NCBI GenBank assembly: GCA_037623315.1
Contig: JBBJJH010000005.1
Coordinates: 62,001-126,000, forward strand
Length of the DNA stretch: 64,000 bases
From: Halanaerobiaceae bacterium ANBcell28
GTDB lineage: Bacteria; Bacillota; Halanaerobiia; Halanaerobiales; DTU029
Direction: 5' to 3'
Position numbers and translations under genes: made by a program. Positions 1-7,724 of this stretch are shown here, piece after piece. The notes beneath the pieces are model-generated. The model had not been told where the DNA came from. It saw nothing but the letters and a program-made list of their open reading frames with translations, and ran no database searches. Position 1 is the stretch's first letter; the number at the start of each line of letters is the position of its first letter.

Positions 1-1206
1 AATTCTGGTCTTGAAACAATTGGTTTTGCTGATGGTGCAAATAGCAGCAATAGAATTAGTTTAAGGTCCAATATAGCTGATATCACAGGATATTTTGCTG
101 GAGGAATAGATATTGCTGAAGGAAAAGATATTAGTTTTACTATTAATGGTGTTGACTTTGAATTTGACTCCAGTAAAACTTCTTTAAATGATATTATGAA
201 TGAAGTTAATAATAGCGATGCCGGAGTTACTATGAGATATGATGAACTGAATGATAATTTTAGATTTATATCTGATGAAATGGGCCAGTCTGCTCAGATT
301 AATATTGATGGTGACTTTCTTACAGATTCATTAAACATGAATAATATATCTGCTAGTGGTGAAGATGCTAGCTTGAAAATCAATGGACAAACAGTTAGCC
401 GTAGTAGTAATAACTTTATTATTAATGGTACGACTTTTAATCTAAATCAAGCTACAGAGGAAACAATAAACCTTTCTATAGATACAAATCCTGATCAAAC
501 AGCAGAAAAGATTATAAATTTTGTTGAAGAATATAATGAATTAATAGGGGAGCTCAATACAAAACTTAGTGAACCACAAAACAGGGATTATAGACCTTTA
601 ACTGATGACCAACGTCATGCGATGAGTGATAGGGAAATTGAAATGTGGGAAGAGCAGGCCCAAAGTGGTTTATTAAGAAGAGACCCTTTGTTACAGAGAA
701 TGGTCACTCAGATGCGGACTGCTCTATTTGAAACTGTAGAAGGAGCCGGAATGAGTCTTCATGAGATGGGAATTAGTACAAGTAGAAACTATCTTGATGG
801 AGGACGATTGCAAATAGATGAAGATAGGCTAAAGGCTGCTATTGCGGAAAATCCTGAAGGAGTTACAGCCTTATTTACGCAACAGTCAGATAAAGGTGAA
901 GAAAAGGGCTTATCTCATCGTCTTTATGATATTGTTCAGGCTAATATTCGTACTACTAGAGATAATAATGGTAGAAAGGGTCTTTTATTAGAAAAGGCTG
1001 GTATAGAAGGTGATACTTCAGAAATAAATAATTCAATTAATCGAGAGATTATTGGTTATGATAATCGTATCAACAGTCTTCTTGATACGATAAGCAGACA
1101 GGAGGAATATTATTATCGTATGTTTACCCGTATGGAAAGTGCACTTTCTGAGATGTACGCTCAGTCTGATTGGTTAACAGCTCAATTAGGTGGTGGAATG
1201 ATGTAA
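1..1206 (+). CDS. fliD: Flagellar filament cap FliD, C-terminal part (5' end outside window)
   Basis: The reading frame is open from base 1, so the gene begins before the window; 401 residues are visible. FliD (hook-associated protein 2) forms the filament cap that folds exported flagellin. The visible part has the family's Ser/Thr/Asn-rich middle, a repeated INGxxF/INGTTFNL pattern typical of the FliD central domain, the segment ending in EYNELIGELNT, and a long C-terminal helix (about residues 345-400) rich in RMESALSEM-like heptads that ends near the usual LTAQLGG. A FlgN/FliT-like chaperone gene and fliS follow directly, which is the common order for filament-assembly genes. The N-terminal helix cannot be seen. 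Confidence 0.93.
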   Translation, partial: NSGLETIGFADGANSSNRISLRSNIADITGYFAGGIDIAEGKDISFTINGVDFEFDSSKTSLNDIMNEVNNSDAGVTMRYDELNDNFRFISDEMGQSAQINIDGDFLTDSLNMNNISASGEDASLKINGQTVSRSSNNFIINGTTFNLNQATEETINLSIDTNPDQTAEKIINFVEEYNELIGELNTKLSEPQNRDYRPLTDDQRHAMSDREIEMWEEQAQSGLLRRDPLLQRMVTQMRTALFETVEGAGMSLHEMGISTSRNYLDGGRLQIDEDRLKAAIAENPEGVTALFTQQSDKGEEKGLSHRLYDIVQANIRTTRDNNGRKGLLLEKAGIEGDTSEINNSINREIIGYDNRINSLLDTISRQEEYYYRMFTRMESALSEMYAQSDWLTAQLGGGMM

Positions 1207-1223
1207 TTGAAAGGTGGCTATTA

Positions 1224-1700
1224 ATGAATCCTGATAAAGATATAGAAAGTTTAATTAATTATATGCGAAAAAAAACAAGTTTTCTGGAAGAAGTATTAGA
1301 CTTAACAAAAGAGGAATATATAGCTGTAAAAAAAGAGGATTTAGATAAAGTGGAAAAATTACTAGGAGAAAGAAAAACTATCCTTTTAGAAATTGATAAA
1401 TTAGATAAAAAATTCATTGAAAAATTTGAAGCTTTAAAGACCAATTACGGGGTAGAAGAAATAAGCCAAATAAAAGGTGATAAAAATCTTCTAATAGATC
1501 TACAAGAGAAAACCAAATATATAAAAGAGCTATTGGAGAGAATTAAAGATACTGAAGATGAGTTAAAAAAAGATTTTACTAAACAAATTGATGAAGTGAA
1601 GCAAAATTTACTTAAAGTAAACAAAGGAAAAAAAGCTACATCCAATTATCATAAAGAACCTATTCGAACTGGTGGTACATTTCTTGATAAAAAAAATTAG
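1224..1700 (+). CDS. FlgN/FliT-like flagellar chaperone
   Basis: A protein of 158 residues, almost wholly helical and very rich in Lys and Glu, with long coiled-coil stretches (about residues 5-135). Size, helical character and place between fliD and fliS fit the FlgN/FliT class of export chaperones, which bind hook-associated proteins (FlgK/FlgL) or the cap protein FliD before secretion. I chose ATG 1224 because AAAGGTGG precedes it by about 7 bases; a longer frame exists from 1170 but overlaps the end of fliD and has no better ribosome site. The family call rests on composition and position, not a catalytic motif; whether the client is FliD or FlgKL cannot be told. Confidence 0.65.
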   Translation: MNPDKDIESLINYMRKKTSFLEEVLDLTKEEYIAVKKEDLDKVEKLLGERKTILLEIDKLDKKFIEKFEALKTNYGVEEISQIKGDKNLLIDLQEKTKYIKELLERIKDTEDELKKDFTKQIDEVKQNLLKVNKGKKATSNYHKEPIRTGGTFLDKKN

Positions 1701-1815
1701 TATTAAAGATAAGTTTACTATGATTTAATATATAGGATTAGTAAAATTAAGTGTAATGTATGTAAAAGTAGATGTAAAAGATTTGTTTTTATAGAAACAA
1801 TAGGGGGTAGATAAT

Positions 1816-2229
1816 ATGCAAAATCAAGGAGTTTATCAAAAATATAAACAAGTTCAGGTTGGAACAGCCAATAGAGGGAAACTATTGATAATGCTTTATC
1901 AGGGTTGTATAAAGTTTTTAAATATAGCCCAAAAAGGTATAGAAGAGAATCAACTAGAGCTGGCTAATACTAATATTATAAAGGCGCAAGATATAATAAA
2001 CGAATTAATGGCTACACTGGACATGGAGCAGGGTGGTAATATAGCAAAAAACCTATACAGTCTATATGAATTTATGAATTATCAACTATTACAGGCAAAT
2101 ATAAAGAAAGATGTTGAGCAAATTAAAGTTGTTGAAAATATGATCTTGGAATTATTAAAAACCTGGCAGCAAATTATAAATGGGAAACAGGAAAAAGAAA
2201 GCGAAAAACAAATTACTGTAAATGGATAA
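1816..2229 (+). CDS. fliS: Flagellin export chaperone FliS
   Basis: 137 residues, the usual FliS length. The start MQNQGVYQKYKQVQV and the segment KLLIMLYQGCIKFLNIA are hallmarks of FliS, a four-helix cytoplasmic chaperone that holds the C-terminus of flagellin until export. It lies 115 bases after the chaperone gene, with GGGGG about 9 bases before the ATG, and is followed by a strong terminator, so it ends the fliD operon. The C-terminus ends in a short Lys/Glu-rich tail. No flagellin gene is in the window. Confidence 0.93.
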   Translation: MQNQGVYQKYKQVQVGTANRGKLLIMLYQGCIKFLNIAQKGIEENQLELANTNIIKAQDIINELMATLDMEQGGNIAKNLYSLYEFMNYQLLQANIKKDVEQIKVVENMILELLKTWQQIINGKQEKESEKQITVNG

Positions 2230-2232
2230 AAT

Positions 2233-2275
2233 AAAAAGGGGCGTCTCATTTTGAGACAGCCCCTTTTGTTTTTGA
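2233..2275. terminator. Bidirectional intrinsic terminator between fliS and uppP
   Basis: The arms around 2235-2248 (AAAGGGGCGTCTCA) and 2252-2267 (TGAGACAGCCCCTTTT) pair through about 13 base pairs with one bulge, flanked by an A-run on the left and T-runs on the right. It can stop fliS transcripts on the plus strand and uppP transcripts on the minus strand. Confidence 0.85.
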
Positions 2276-2284
2276 TTATAAACC

Positions 2285-3106
2285 TTATAACACTAAGCTA
2301 TTAGCATATGCAAATAATAAACCTGCTACAATAAAACAGTAGACTGCTAGATAAATAAGTCGACTTTTACGAAGTATATCAATTAGCCATACAATACCTA
2401 TTATAGAAAAGATGAAAGAAGAAAGGAAAGATACGATTAAAGGTCCTGTACCAATAGATGACCACATTCCACTACCAATCTCGCCTACTGCAAGTACTGT
2501 AGAGCCTAGTATAACTGGGATAACTAAAATAAAAGAATATCGTACTGCTGTCTCTCTTGAAAGTCCAGACCACAATGAAGCGACTAGAGTAGTTCCTGAG
2601 CGAGAAATTCCAGGCAAAACTGCTAGAGTTTGGCCTAGTCCTACAATAATAGCATGACGATAAGTCATATCTTTTTCTTCGATATTTCCATACTCATGCA
2701 TTCTTTCTATAAAGACAAGGAAGAATGCTGTAAAGATTAAAGCTGAACCCATAAAATAGGGTGTTTTCATTACGTCCACTACTGAATTTTTCAAAAGTAG
2801 CCCTAGAGAGCCTGTTATAAAAGTTGCAATAATAATATAAATAGCAAAATAGAAAGAGACCTTGTCCTTTTTATTCCTTTTAATAATATAAGCAATAAAA
2901 CCTCGTATGATTTCATATAAATCACGATAAAAGTAAATTATAACAGCCAGTGCCGAAGCTAAATGAAGGTATATTTCAAATGCAAGGCCAGGGAAATCAA
3001 AGCCCATAAGTAGCTCAACTATAATAATATGTGCTGTACTTGAAATAGGTAAAAATTCTGTGATTCCTTGAATAAGACCAAAAATGATAGCTTGTAAATA
3101 AGTCAT
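2285..3106 (-). CDS. uppP: Undecaprenyl-diphosphatase UppP (BacA family)
   Basis: 273 residues, normal for the family, with about eight membrane segments. It dephosphorylates undecaprenyl pyrophosphate so that the lipid carrier can be reused for peptidoglycan and other wall polymers; overexpression of family members gives bacitracin resistance. Both catalytic boxes are visible: QGITEFLPISSTAH near the N-terminus and LPGISRSGTT around residue 165. The start ATG (3106-3104) has AAGGAG about 7 bases before it. It lies 92 bases downstream of the minus-strand transporter gene and may be read with it. Nothing about it looks aberrant. Confidence 0.96.
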   Translation of the reverse strand: MTYLQAIIFGLIQGITEFLPISSTAHIIIVELLMGFDFPGLAFEIYLHLASALAVIIYFYRDLYEIIRGFIAYIIKRNKKDKVSFYFAIYIIIATFITGSLGLLLKNSVVDVMKTPYFMGSALIFTAFFLVFIERMHEYGNIEEKDMTYRHAIIVGLGQTLAVLPGISRSGTTLVASLWSGLSRETAVRYSFILVIPVILGSTVLAVGEIGSGMWSSIGTGPLIVSFLSSFIFSIIGIVWLIDILRKSRLIYLAVYCFIVAGLLFAYANSLVL

Positions 3107-3198
3107 TTTTTTAACTCCTTACTTAATTTAGTTTTCTATACACATTGAATATATTTTAACATAAAAAGAATTAATATACAATAAAACAGTTTGTCCGT

Positions 3199-4560
3199 TT
3201 ATAGAGTAACTTTCTTTAATCTCTGGCTTACTCTATATAGATAGGCTAATTCTGAACTCTCGCAAACGAGAATTGCTATTGGTCCTAAAAGTGCAGGGTT
3301 AGCAGGTGTGAAAAGTATCAATATAATAATTGAAATTCCTAAGGTCAAAAGGTTTACTATTTTACCTTTCGTTATAAATGATGTGAATCTTTTTTTCATT
3401 AAAAATCCCCAATAATATTCTCGAATAGTTATAATTGCAGGTAAGAATATCATAAGCTTTAGGACATCCATAGATAGTATGCTTATTTCTTCTGTTGCAC
3501 CAATCCAGTTTCTTAATATAAAAAGACCAATATCAGTAAAGGCAAGTATAGCCATTATTAAAGTAGATAGTGAACCTAATAATATAGCAAATTTTTTTAC
3601 GGCTAAGATACTTTTAGGATCGTCATTAATGTATTTTATTGCTACCTGGTGAAACATAAACATAGGGCTAATAACTATCATGCCAAGGCCCCAGGCAACC
3701 GCATATGTTGATATTGCAATTTCTGGACCTGGAGTTCTAGCGAGACCAATATTGACTATAGGATTGGCTACATTATGCATAAAAGAAGTTAAGATCAGCG
3801 GTCCAAAGAAACTCATAATTATACGATTATTTAATTTATGACTAATCGATTTTTCTTTTTTAAGTTTCTTTTCGTGAGCTAAAGCTAAACCACCACTTTT
3901 ATAACTTAAAGCAATTAATAAAACCACTCCTTCAATCATAACTGCACCGAAGAACATAAGTCCTGCTATAATACCGTCAGGTAATAGAGTAATTCTTTCA
4001 ATATTAACTACCAGCAAGGAAACATAAGCAATCCTTATTAATGTTGCTACAGTAAATAAAGGAGTTTTTTCTAAATTGATAGCAACTCCCTGCATAAAAT
4101 TCCGTAAACCAGCAGCAAAAGGAAAGAATATTAGTACTGAGAAAATGATTATTGCTTCATCTAGTATTTCTTCTTGCACACCAATAATAGTAGAAAAAAT
4201 CCAGCGTGCTCCACCTGTTACAAGGGTTAATCCCAATACTAGAAATAAAACTAAGGCTAATCCTAACATGAATTTTTTTACTGTCTGATAGTTTTGAGCG
4301 TCATGAATTAATGTAGAGACAACCTGTCTTACCATCATGACTGGACTTTCAATAAAATGAACTAAACTTTTGGCTACAGCAAAAGCAGCCAGATAAATTT
4401 CTGGTCGAGATAAACGAGCGAGGCCAGCATTAAACAGATTATGTGTTATAATCATTAAAATAGATGTAGCGGCCATTGGCGCAAAGAAATAAAACTGTTT
4501 TGATAGACTGATTTCTGCTAAATTATTTCTTTTAATTAAGGAATCTAATAATGCTGAAAT
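3199..4560 (-). CDS. MATE/ANKH-like polytopic membrane transporter, probable AUU (or AUC) start
   Basis: About 453 residues with roughly 12 membrane segments in two similar halves. The pattern around FNAGLARLSRPEIYLAAFAVA is repeated in the second half as VNIGLARTPGPEIAISTYAVA, as in multidrug/oligosaccharidyl-lipid (MOP) superfamily transporters, and resembles progressive-ankylosis (ANKH-like) members more than classical NorM. The substrate is unknown. The first ATG (4476) has no ribosome site and would cut into the first helix. The frame stays open upstream with no ATG, GTG or TTG; AAAGGAG at 4577-4571 is followed after 7 bases by ATC (4563-4561) and after 10 by ATT (4560-4558). A promoter lies just before, so I place the start there. 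The family name is moderately sure, the unusual start is an inference. Confidence 0.72.
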   Translation of the reverse strand: MSALLDSLIKRNNLAEISLSKQFYFFAPMAATSILMIITHNLFNAGLARLSRPEIYLAAFAVAKSLVHFIESPVMMVRQVVSTLIHDAQNYQTVKKFMLGLALVLFLVLGLTLVTGGARWIFSTIIGVQEEILDEAIIIFSVLIFFPFAAGLRNFMQGVAINLEKTPLFTVATLIRIAYVSLLVVNIERITLLPDGIIAGLMFFGAVMIEGVVLLIALSYKSGGLALAHEKKLKKEKSISHKLNNRIIMSFFGPLILTSFMHNVANPIVNIGLARTPGPEIAISTYAVAWGLGMIVISPMFMFHQVAIKYINDDPKSILAVKKFAILLGSLSTLIMAILAFTDIGLFILRNWIGATEEISILSMDVLKLMIFLPAIITIREYYWGFLMKKRFTSFITKGKIVNLLTLGISIIILILFTPANPALLGPIAILVCESSELAYLYRVSQRLKKVTL

Positions 4561-4606
4561 GATAGATGCACTCCTTTTTAGTATGTTATGATTTTACACC
4601 CATATT

Positions 4607-4634
4607 ATTATAACACATTTATATTTAAACTCAA
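4607..4634 (-). promoter_or_regulatory. Sigma-A-type promoter of the MATE/ANKH-like gene
   Basis: Read on the minus strand: TTGAGT at 4634-4629, a 16-base spacer, then TATAAT at 4612-4607. The transcript would begin near 4600, about 25 bases before the AAAGGAG ribosome site at 4577-4571. This supports translation starting near 4560 rather than at the ATG at 4476. Confidence 0.6.
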
Positions 4635-4779
4635 CTTTCTTAATATGTAAAAAAAACCAGTGCGAAAAAGTCAATCTAAATCATTAATTTACTTAGAAGA
4701 TGTTTTATTGAAAAACAGCAAATGGGGTTAGCTTACTTTCGACTTTCATTAAAAGAATATTAAAAAAGAGTCTTGCTAC

Positions 4780-4808
4780 TTGTTAAAAAAAAATAGATGG
4801 GTTACAAT
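4780..4808 (+). promoter_or_regulatory. Sigma-A-type promoter of htpX
   Basis: TTGTTA at 4780-4785, a 17-base spacer and TACAAT at 4803-4808 match the vegetative consensus in 4 and 5 of 6 places. The predicted start is about 55-60 bases before the htpX ATG. Confidence 0.5.
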
Positions 4809-4873
4809 ATAAGAGTATAATTATATAGAGAAAAAGATATTCAATTATAATACAAATGAAAGGAGAGAGTTAA

Positions 4874-5725
4874 ATGCATGGATTTAAAACATTTATATTA
4901 ATGACCTTACTTACAGTTATATTAGTTGTGCTTGGAGGGGCAATTGCTGGTGAACAGGGTTTAGTGATGGCACTTATTTTTTCTTTTGCTATTAACTTTT
5001 TTTCGTACTGGTATAGTGATAAAATAGCTATTAAGATGACCAGGTCAAGACCTTTAAAAGAGTCAGAAGCTCCTCATGTATATGAAATGCTACGTAGATT
5101 AACCCAAAGGGCAAGGATGCCTATGCCTGACTTATATCTAACACCATCAGGACAGCCGAATGCTTTTGCTACAGGTCGTAATCCTAAGAATGCTGCTGTT
5201 GCAGTTACAGAAGGAATTATGAATCTTTTAAGTGATGAAGAGTTAGAAGGTGTTATTGCTCATGAGTTAGCTCATATTAAAAACAGAGATACCTTAATAA
5301 GTACAATAGCTGCAACTATGGCAGGAGTCTTGACTTTTGTGGCTCGTATGGGTCGTTATAGAATGATGTTTGGTGGTGCCCGTCGTAGAAGTAGTAATAA
5401 TGGCGGTGGTGCTGCAGCATTATTAAGTTTGATAGCTGTTATTTTAGCTCCTATTGCTGCTATGGTGATACGATTTGCTATATCCCGTTCTCGTGAGTAT
5501 GTTGCTGATGAAACTGGAGCTAGAATTGCAGGTCGTTCAGATGGACTAGCAAATGCTTTATTAAAAATGCAAAGACAGGTTTCAGCTAGACCTATGCAGG
5601 TAAATGAGGCAACTTCTCATATGTTTATCTTAAACCCTTTGTCTGCCAAGGGTATGGGCAAACTATTTAGTACTCATCCTCCTATTGAAGAAAGAGTAGC
5701 ACGTTTGCAGAAAGTTAGATTTTAG
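4874..5725 (+). CDS. htpX: Membrane zinc metalloprotease HtpX
   Basis: 283 residues, the standard length. HtpX is an M48-family protease of the inner membrane that takes part in quality control of misfolded membrane proteins. Two membrane segments lie at about residues 6-50, the zinc-binding HELAH (HExxH) is near residue 130 within VIAHELAHIKNRDT, the third zinc ligand is in SREYVADETGA near residue 210, and two more hydrophobic segments (about 145-200) lie between. The end THPPIEERVARL is typical. AAAGGAGAGAG precedes the ATG. It stands alone, with its own promoter and a terminator. Confidence 0.96.
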   Translation: MHGFKTFILMTLLTVILVVLGGAIAGEQGLVMALIFSFAINFFSYWYSDKIAIKMTRSRPLKESEAPHVYEMLRRLTQRARMPMPDLYLTPSGQPNAFATGRNPKNAAVAVTEGIMNLLSDEELEGVIAHELAHIKNRDTLISTIAATMAGVLTFVARMGRYRMMFGGARRRSSNNGGGAAALLSLIAVILAPIAAMVIRFAISRSREYVADETGARIAGRSDGLANALLKMQRQVSARPMQVNEATSHMFILNPLSAKGMGKLFSTHPPIEERVARLQKVRF

Positions 5726-5804
5726 TTATGGTAAAAACACCCAAGTTTGTAATGGCTTGAATCTTTTTTTCAAATTCTTTTCGCTGAAAACAAAAATTAA
5801 AATT

Positions 5805-5843
5805 AAGCCCTTTCCTTATTTTAAAAAGGATAGGGCTTTTTCA
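5805..5843 (+). terminator. Intrinsic terminator of htpX
   Basis: AAGCCCT (5805-5811) pairs with AGGGCTT (5832-5838) and TCCTT (5813-5817) with AAGGA (5826-5830), leaving one mismatch and an 8-base loop; a T-run follows at 5837-5841. Confidence 0.85.
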
Positions 5844-5864
5844 CTAATTTTTTGATATAAAAAG

Positions 5865-5891
5865 TAAATTTTAAAGGTATTTTGTCGAAAA
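5865..5891 (+). promoter_or_regulatory. Possible sigma-D (sigma-28) promoter upstream of cheY
   Basis: TAAA at 5865-5868, a 15-base spacer and GTCGAAAA at 5884-5891 resemble the motility sigma consensus TAAA-N15-GCCGATAA (all 4 and 6 of 8 bases). The sigma-D gene itself lies within the cluster this promoter would drive. In such AT-rich DNA a chance match is possible. Confidence 0.4.
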
Positions 5892-6087
5892 TGGAGAATT
5901 ATTTTAGTGAAAGAGATAATTCTATATAGCTGTGTATTATCAGTAATAAAGGGATTAGCGCTATGAGATTATTTATATTTTTATAACAAAACTTTCTAAA
6001 TTAATCTTGCAGGAATTAAGCTATAAAGAGAGAAATGTAATAAAAAAGGGAAAAAGCGCGATAATTGTATAAAAGGAGGGTAACACA

Positions 6088-6441
6088 ATGAAAAAGGTAA
6101 TGATAGTTGATGATGCTGCTTTTATGCGTTTAAATTTAAGAAATATACTTAAAGAAGATTACCAGGTAGTTGGAGAGGCGCAAAACGGGCAGGAAGCAGT
6201 AGATATGTATCAAGATCTAACTCCTGATATAGTGACAATGGATATAACTATGCCAGTGATGGATGGACTTGAGGCGATTAAAAAAATCAAAGGTTTAGAC
6301 CCTAATGCACAGATTATAGTATGTAGTGCTATGGGACAGCAAAAAATGATCATTGAAGCTATTGAAGCAGGAGCAAAAGATTTTATTGTTAAGCCTTTTA
6401 AAGAAAGTAGAGTTATTGAAGCAGTTAGTAAGCTTACATAG
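6088..6441 (+). CDS. cheY: Chemotaxis response regulator CheY
   Basis: 117 residues: a single receiver domain with no output domain. All key residues are present: the acidic pair in IVDDAAFMR (Asp 8 and 9), the phospho-acceptor Asp in VTMDITMPVMDG (near residue 53), Ser in VCSAM (near 81) and Lys in IVKPFKE (near 103). Phosphorylated CheY binds the switch proteins FliM and FliY to change flagellar rotation. It opens the motility cluster, 89 bases before flgB, with AAAGGAGGG before the ATG. No cheA or methylation genes are in the window, so its kinase must lie elsewhere. Confidence 0.93.
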   Translation: MKKVMIVDDAAFMRLNLRNILKEDYQVVGEAQNGQEAVDMYQDLTPDIVTMDITMPVMDGLEAIKKIKGLDPNAQIIVCSAMGQQKMIIEAIEAGAKDFIVKPFKESRVIEAVSKLT

Positions 6442-6530
6442 ATATAATTAAGTATTATACTTAGTGCTTAGCTGAATCAATATGATAACTTTACTTGAGA
6501 AAAATAGTATTTAGTGAGAGAGGGTGAGCA

Positions 6531-6923
6531 ATGTTTACTTTTCTTAATTTTTTACAAAAAGGATTAGATGGTTCTAGTCAACGACAGAGGGCGTTGAGTA
6601 ACAATATAGCAAATGTTAATACACCTAATTATAAGCGAAAAGATGTAGATTTTATTTCAGTATTAAGAAATGAGACCAAGCAAAGTGGAAGAAAGGCTTT
6701 GAAGAATACAAATCCTAAGCATATTTCTTTTAAATCTACTAATAGTCAATTCAGGAAAATACAGCAAGCAAATACAAGTGCTAGAAATGATGGAAATAAT
6801 GTTGAGGTAGATGCTGAAATGTCGGAATTAGCCAAAAATAATATTTATTACAATACTTTGGTGCAACAAGTCAATGATCGTTTTAAATTTTTAAATGCTG
6901 TAATAGATAAAGGAGGTAGGTAA
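6531..6923 (+). CDS. flgB: Flagellar proximal rod protein FlgB
   Basis: 130 residues, typical FlgB size. The N-terminal motif ALSNNIANVNTPNYKRKDVDF marks the rod/hook protein superfamily; the C-terminal helix (YNTLVQQVNDRFKFLNAVI) packs with it in the assembled rod. FlgB is exported by the flagellar type III apparatus and joins FlgC, FliE and FlgF into the proximal rod. It begins the run flgB-flgC-fliE-fliF, with only two bases between its stop and the flgC start. AGAGAGGGTGAG lies before the ATG. Confidence 0.95.
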   Translation: MFTFLNFLQKGLDGSSQRQRALSNNIANVNTPNYKRKDVDFISVLRNETKQSGRKALKNTNPKHISFKSTNSQFRKIQQANTSARNDGNNVEVDAEMSELAKNNIYYNTLVQQVNDRFKFLNAVIDKGGR

Positions 6924-6925
6924 AA

Positions 6926-7360
6926 ATGTTTGGAAGTTTTGATGTAAGTTCGTCTGGAATGACTGCTCAAAGAAAAAGGATGGATATAATTTCTAATAAT
7001 ATTGCTAATGTTGACACTACTCGTACCGAAGATGGAGGTCCTTATCGTCGTAAAATGCCAGTTTTCCAAGAACGTGGTGCTAATAATTTTACTTCTGCTT
7101 TAAGTAGAAGTATGAACTCTAGTAAAGAAAATGGAGTTCAAATATCTTCAATTGTTGAAGACCAAAAGCCTTTTAAACTAATTCATAACCCTACTCACCC
7201 AGATGCTAATGAAGATGGATATGTAGAAATGCCAAATGTGGATATAACATTAGAAATGGTTGATATGATTGATGCTTCCAGGGCATATGAGGCTAATGTA
7301 ACAGCTTTAAATACACAAAAGAATATGGCTATGAAGGCTTTAGAAATAGGAAGAGGTTAG
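6926..7360 (+). CDS. flgC: Flagellar proximal rod protein FlgC
   Basis: 144 residues. It opens with FDVSSSGMTAQRKRMDIIS and NNIANVDTTRT, the FlgC form of the rod N-terminus, and ends with DMIDASRAYEANVTALNT and KNMAMKALEIGRG, the conserved closing helix. It is exported and assembles with FlgB in the rod. GGAGG precedes the ATG inside the end of flgB, suggesting coupled translation. Confidence 0.96.
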   Translation: MFGSFDVSSSGMTAQRKRMDIISNNIANVDTTRTEDGGPYRRKMPVFQERGANNFTSALSRSMNSSKENGVQISSIVEDQKPFKLIHNPTHPDANEDGYVEMPNVDITLEMVDMIDASRAYEANVTALNTQKNMAMKALEIGRG

Positions 7361-7370
7361 GAGTGATTAG

Positions 7371-7661
7371 ATGATTAATTCTATTAATGGATATAATCAA
7401 CTAAGTTCTTTTAATAATGATAATAATAAAACAGAAAACAAGTCATCTTTTATTGATGTACTAAAGGACAGTATTAATGGAACTAATGATTTATTAAAAA
7501 ATGCTGATAAATTGGCAGAGGCTTTTGCCCTTGGTGAGCTAGAGGATATACATAAGCTTACTATAGCAACAGAGAAAGCTAATCTTGCTTTAAATATGAC
7601 TTTAACTGTACAAAATAAGGTACTTGAAGCTTATAATGAAATAATGCGCATGCAGATATAG
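7371..7661 (+). CDS. fliE: Flagellar hook-basal body protein FliE
   Basis: 96 residues, the family's usual size. FliE joins the MS ring to the rod and is among the first exported substrates. The C-terminal half (DIHKLTIATEKANLALNMTL followed by VQNKVLEAYNEIMRMQI) is the conserved FliE signature; the Asn-rich first 25 residues are variable, as is normal. It lies ten bases after flgC with AGGAGTG before the ATG. Confidence 0.95.
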   Translation: MINSINGYNQLSSFNNDNNKTENKSSFIDVLKDSINGTNDLLKNADKLAEAFALGELEDIHKLTIATEKANLALNMTLTVQNKVLEAYNEIMRMQI

Positions 7662-7724
7662 TTTAAATTTAATATCATTTTCAGCAAATTTGTTTTGTAA
7701 TTGATAATTGAAAGAGGTCTTATT

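Larger units (their letters stand above)
4561..4873. other. Divergent intergenic region between transporter gene and htpX
   Basis: About 310 bases, AT-rich, with no convincing coding frame. It holds the minus-strand promoter and ribosome site of the transporter gene (left part) and a plus-strand promoter for htpX (4780-4808). The middle, about 4640-4770, shows nothing I can assign. Confidence 0.6.
5726..6087 (+). other. Intergenic region htpX-cheY
   Basis: 362 bases without a gene. It holds the htpX terminator (5805-5843), a possible sigma-D promoter (5865-5891) and a leader of about 190 bases before cheY. I see no convincing small reading frame and no known riboswitch pattern in the leader. 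Confidence 0.6.

Noticed and set aside
2412-2657. Plus-strand open frame inside uppP, and many similar frames antisense to flagellar genes
   Set aside because: Shadows of well-supported genes, with no ribosome sites and no protein-like composition.
3199-4476. Using ATG 4476 as the start of the MATE/ANKH-like gene
   Set aside because: No ribosome site, truncates the first helix, and an upstream promoter plus AAAGGAG point to a start near 4560.
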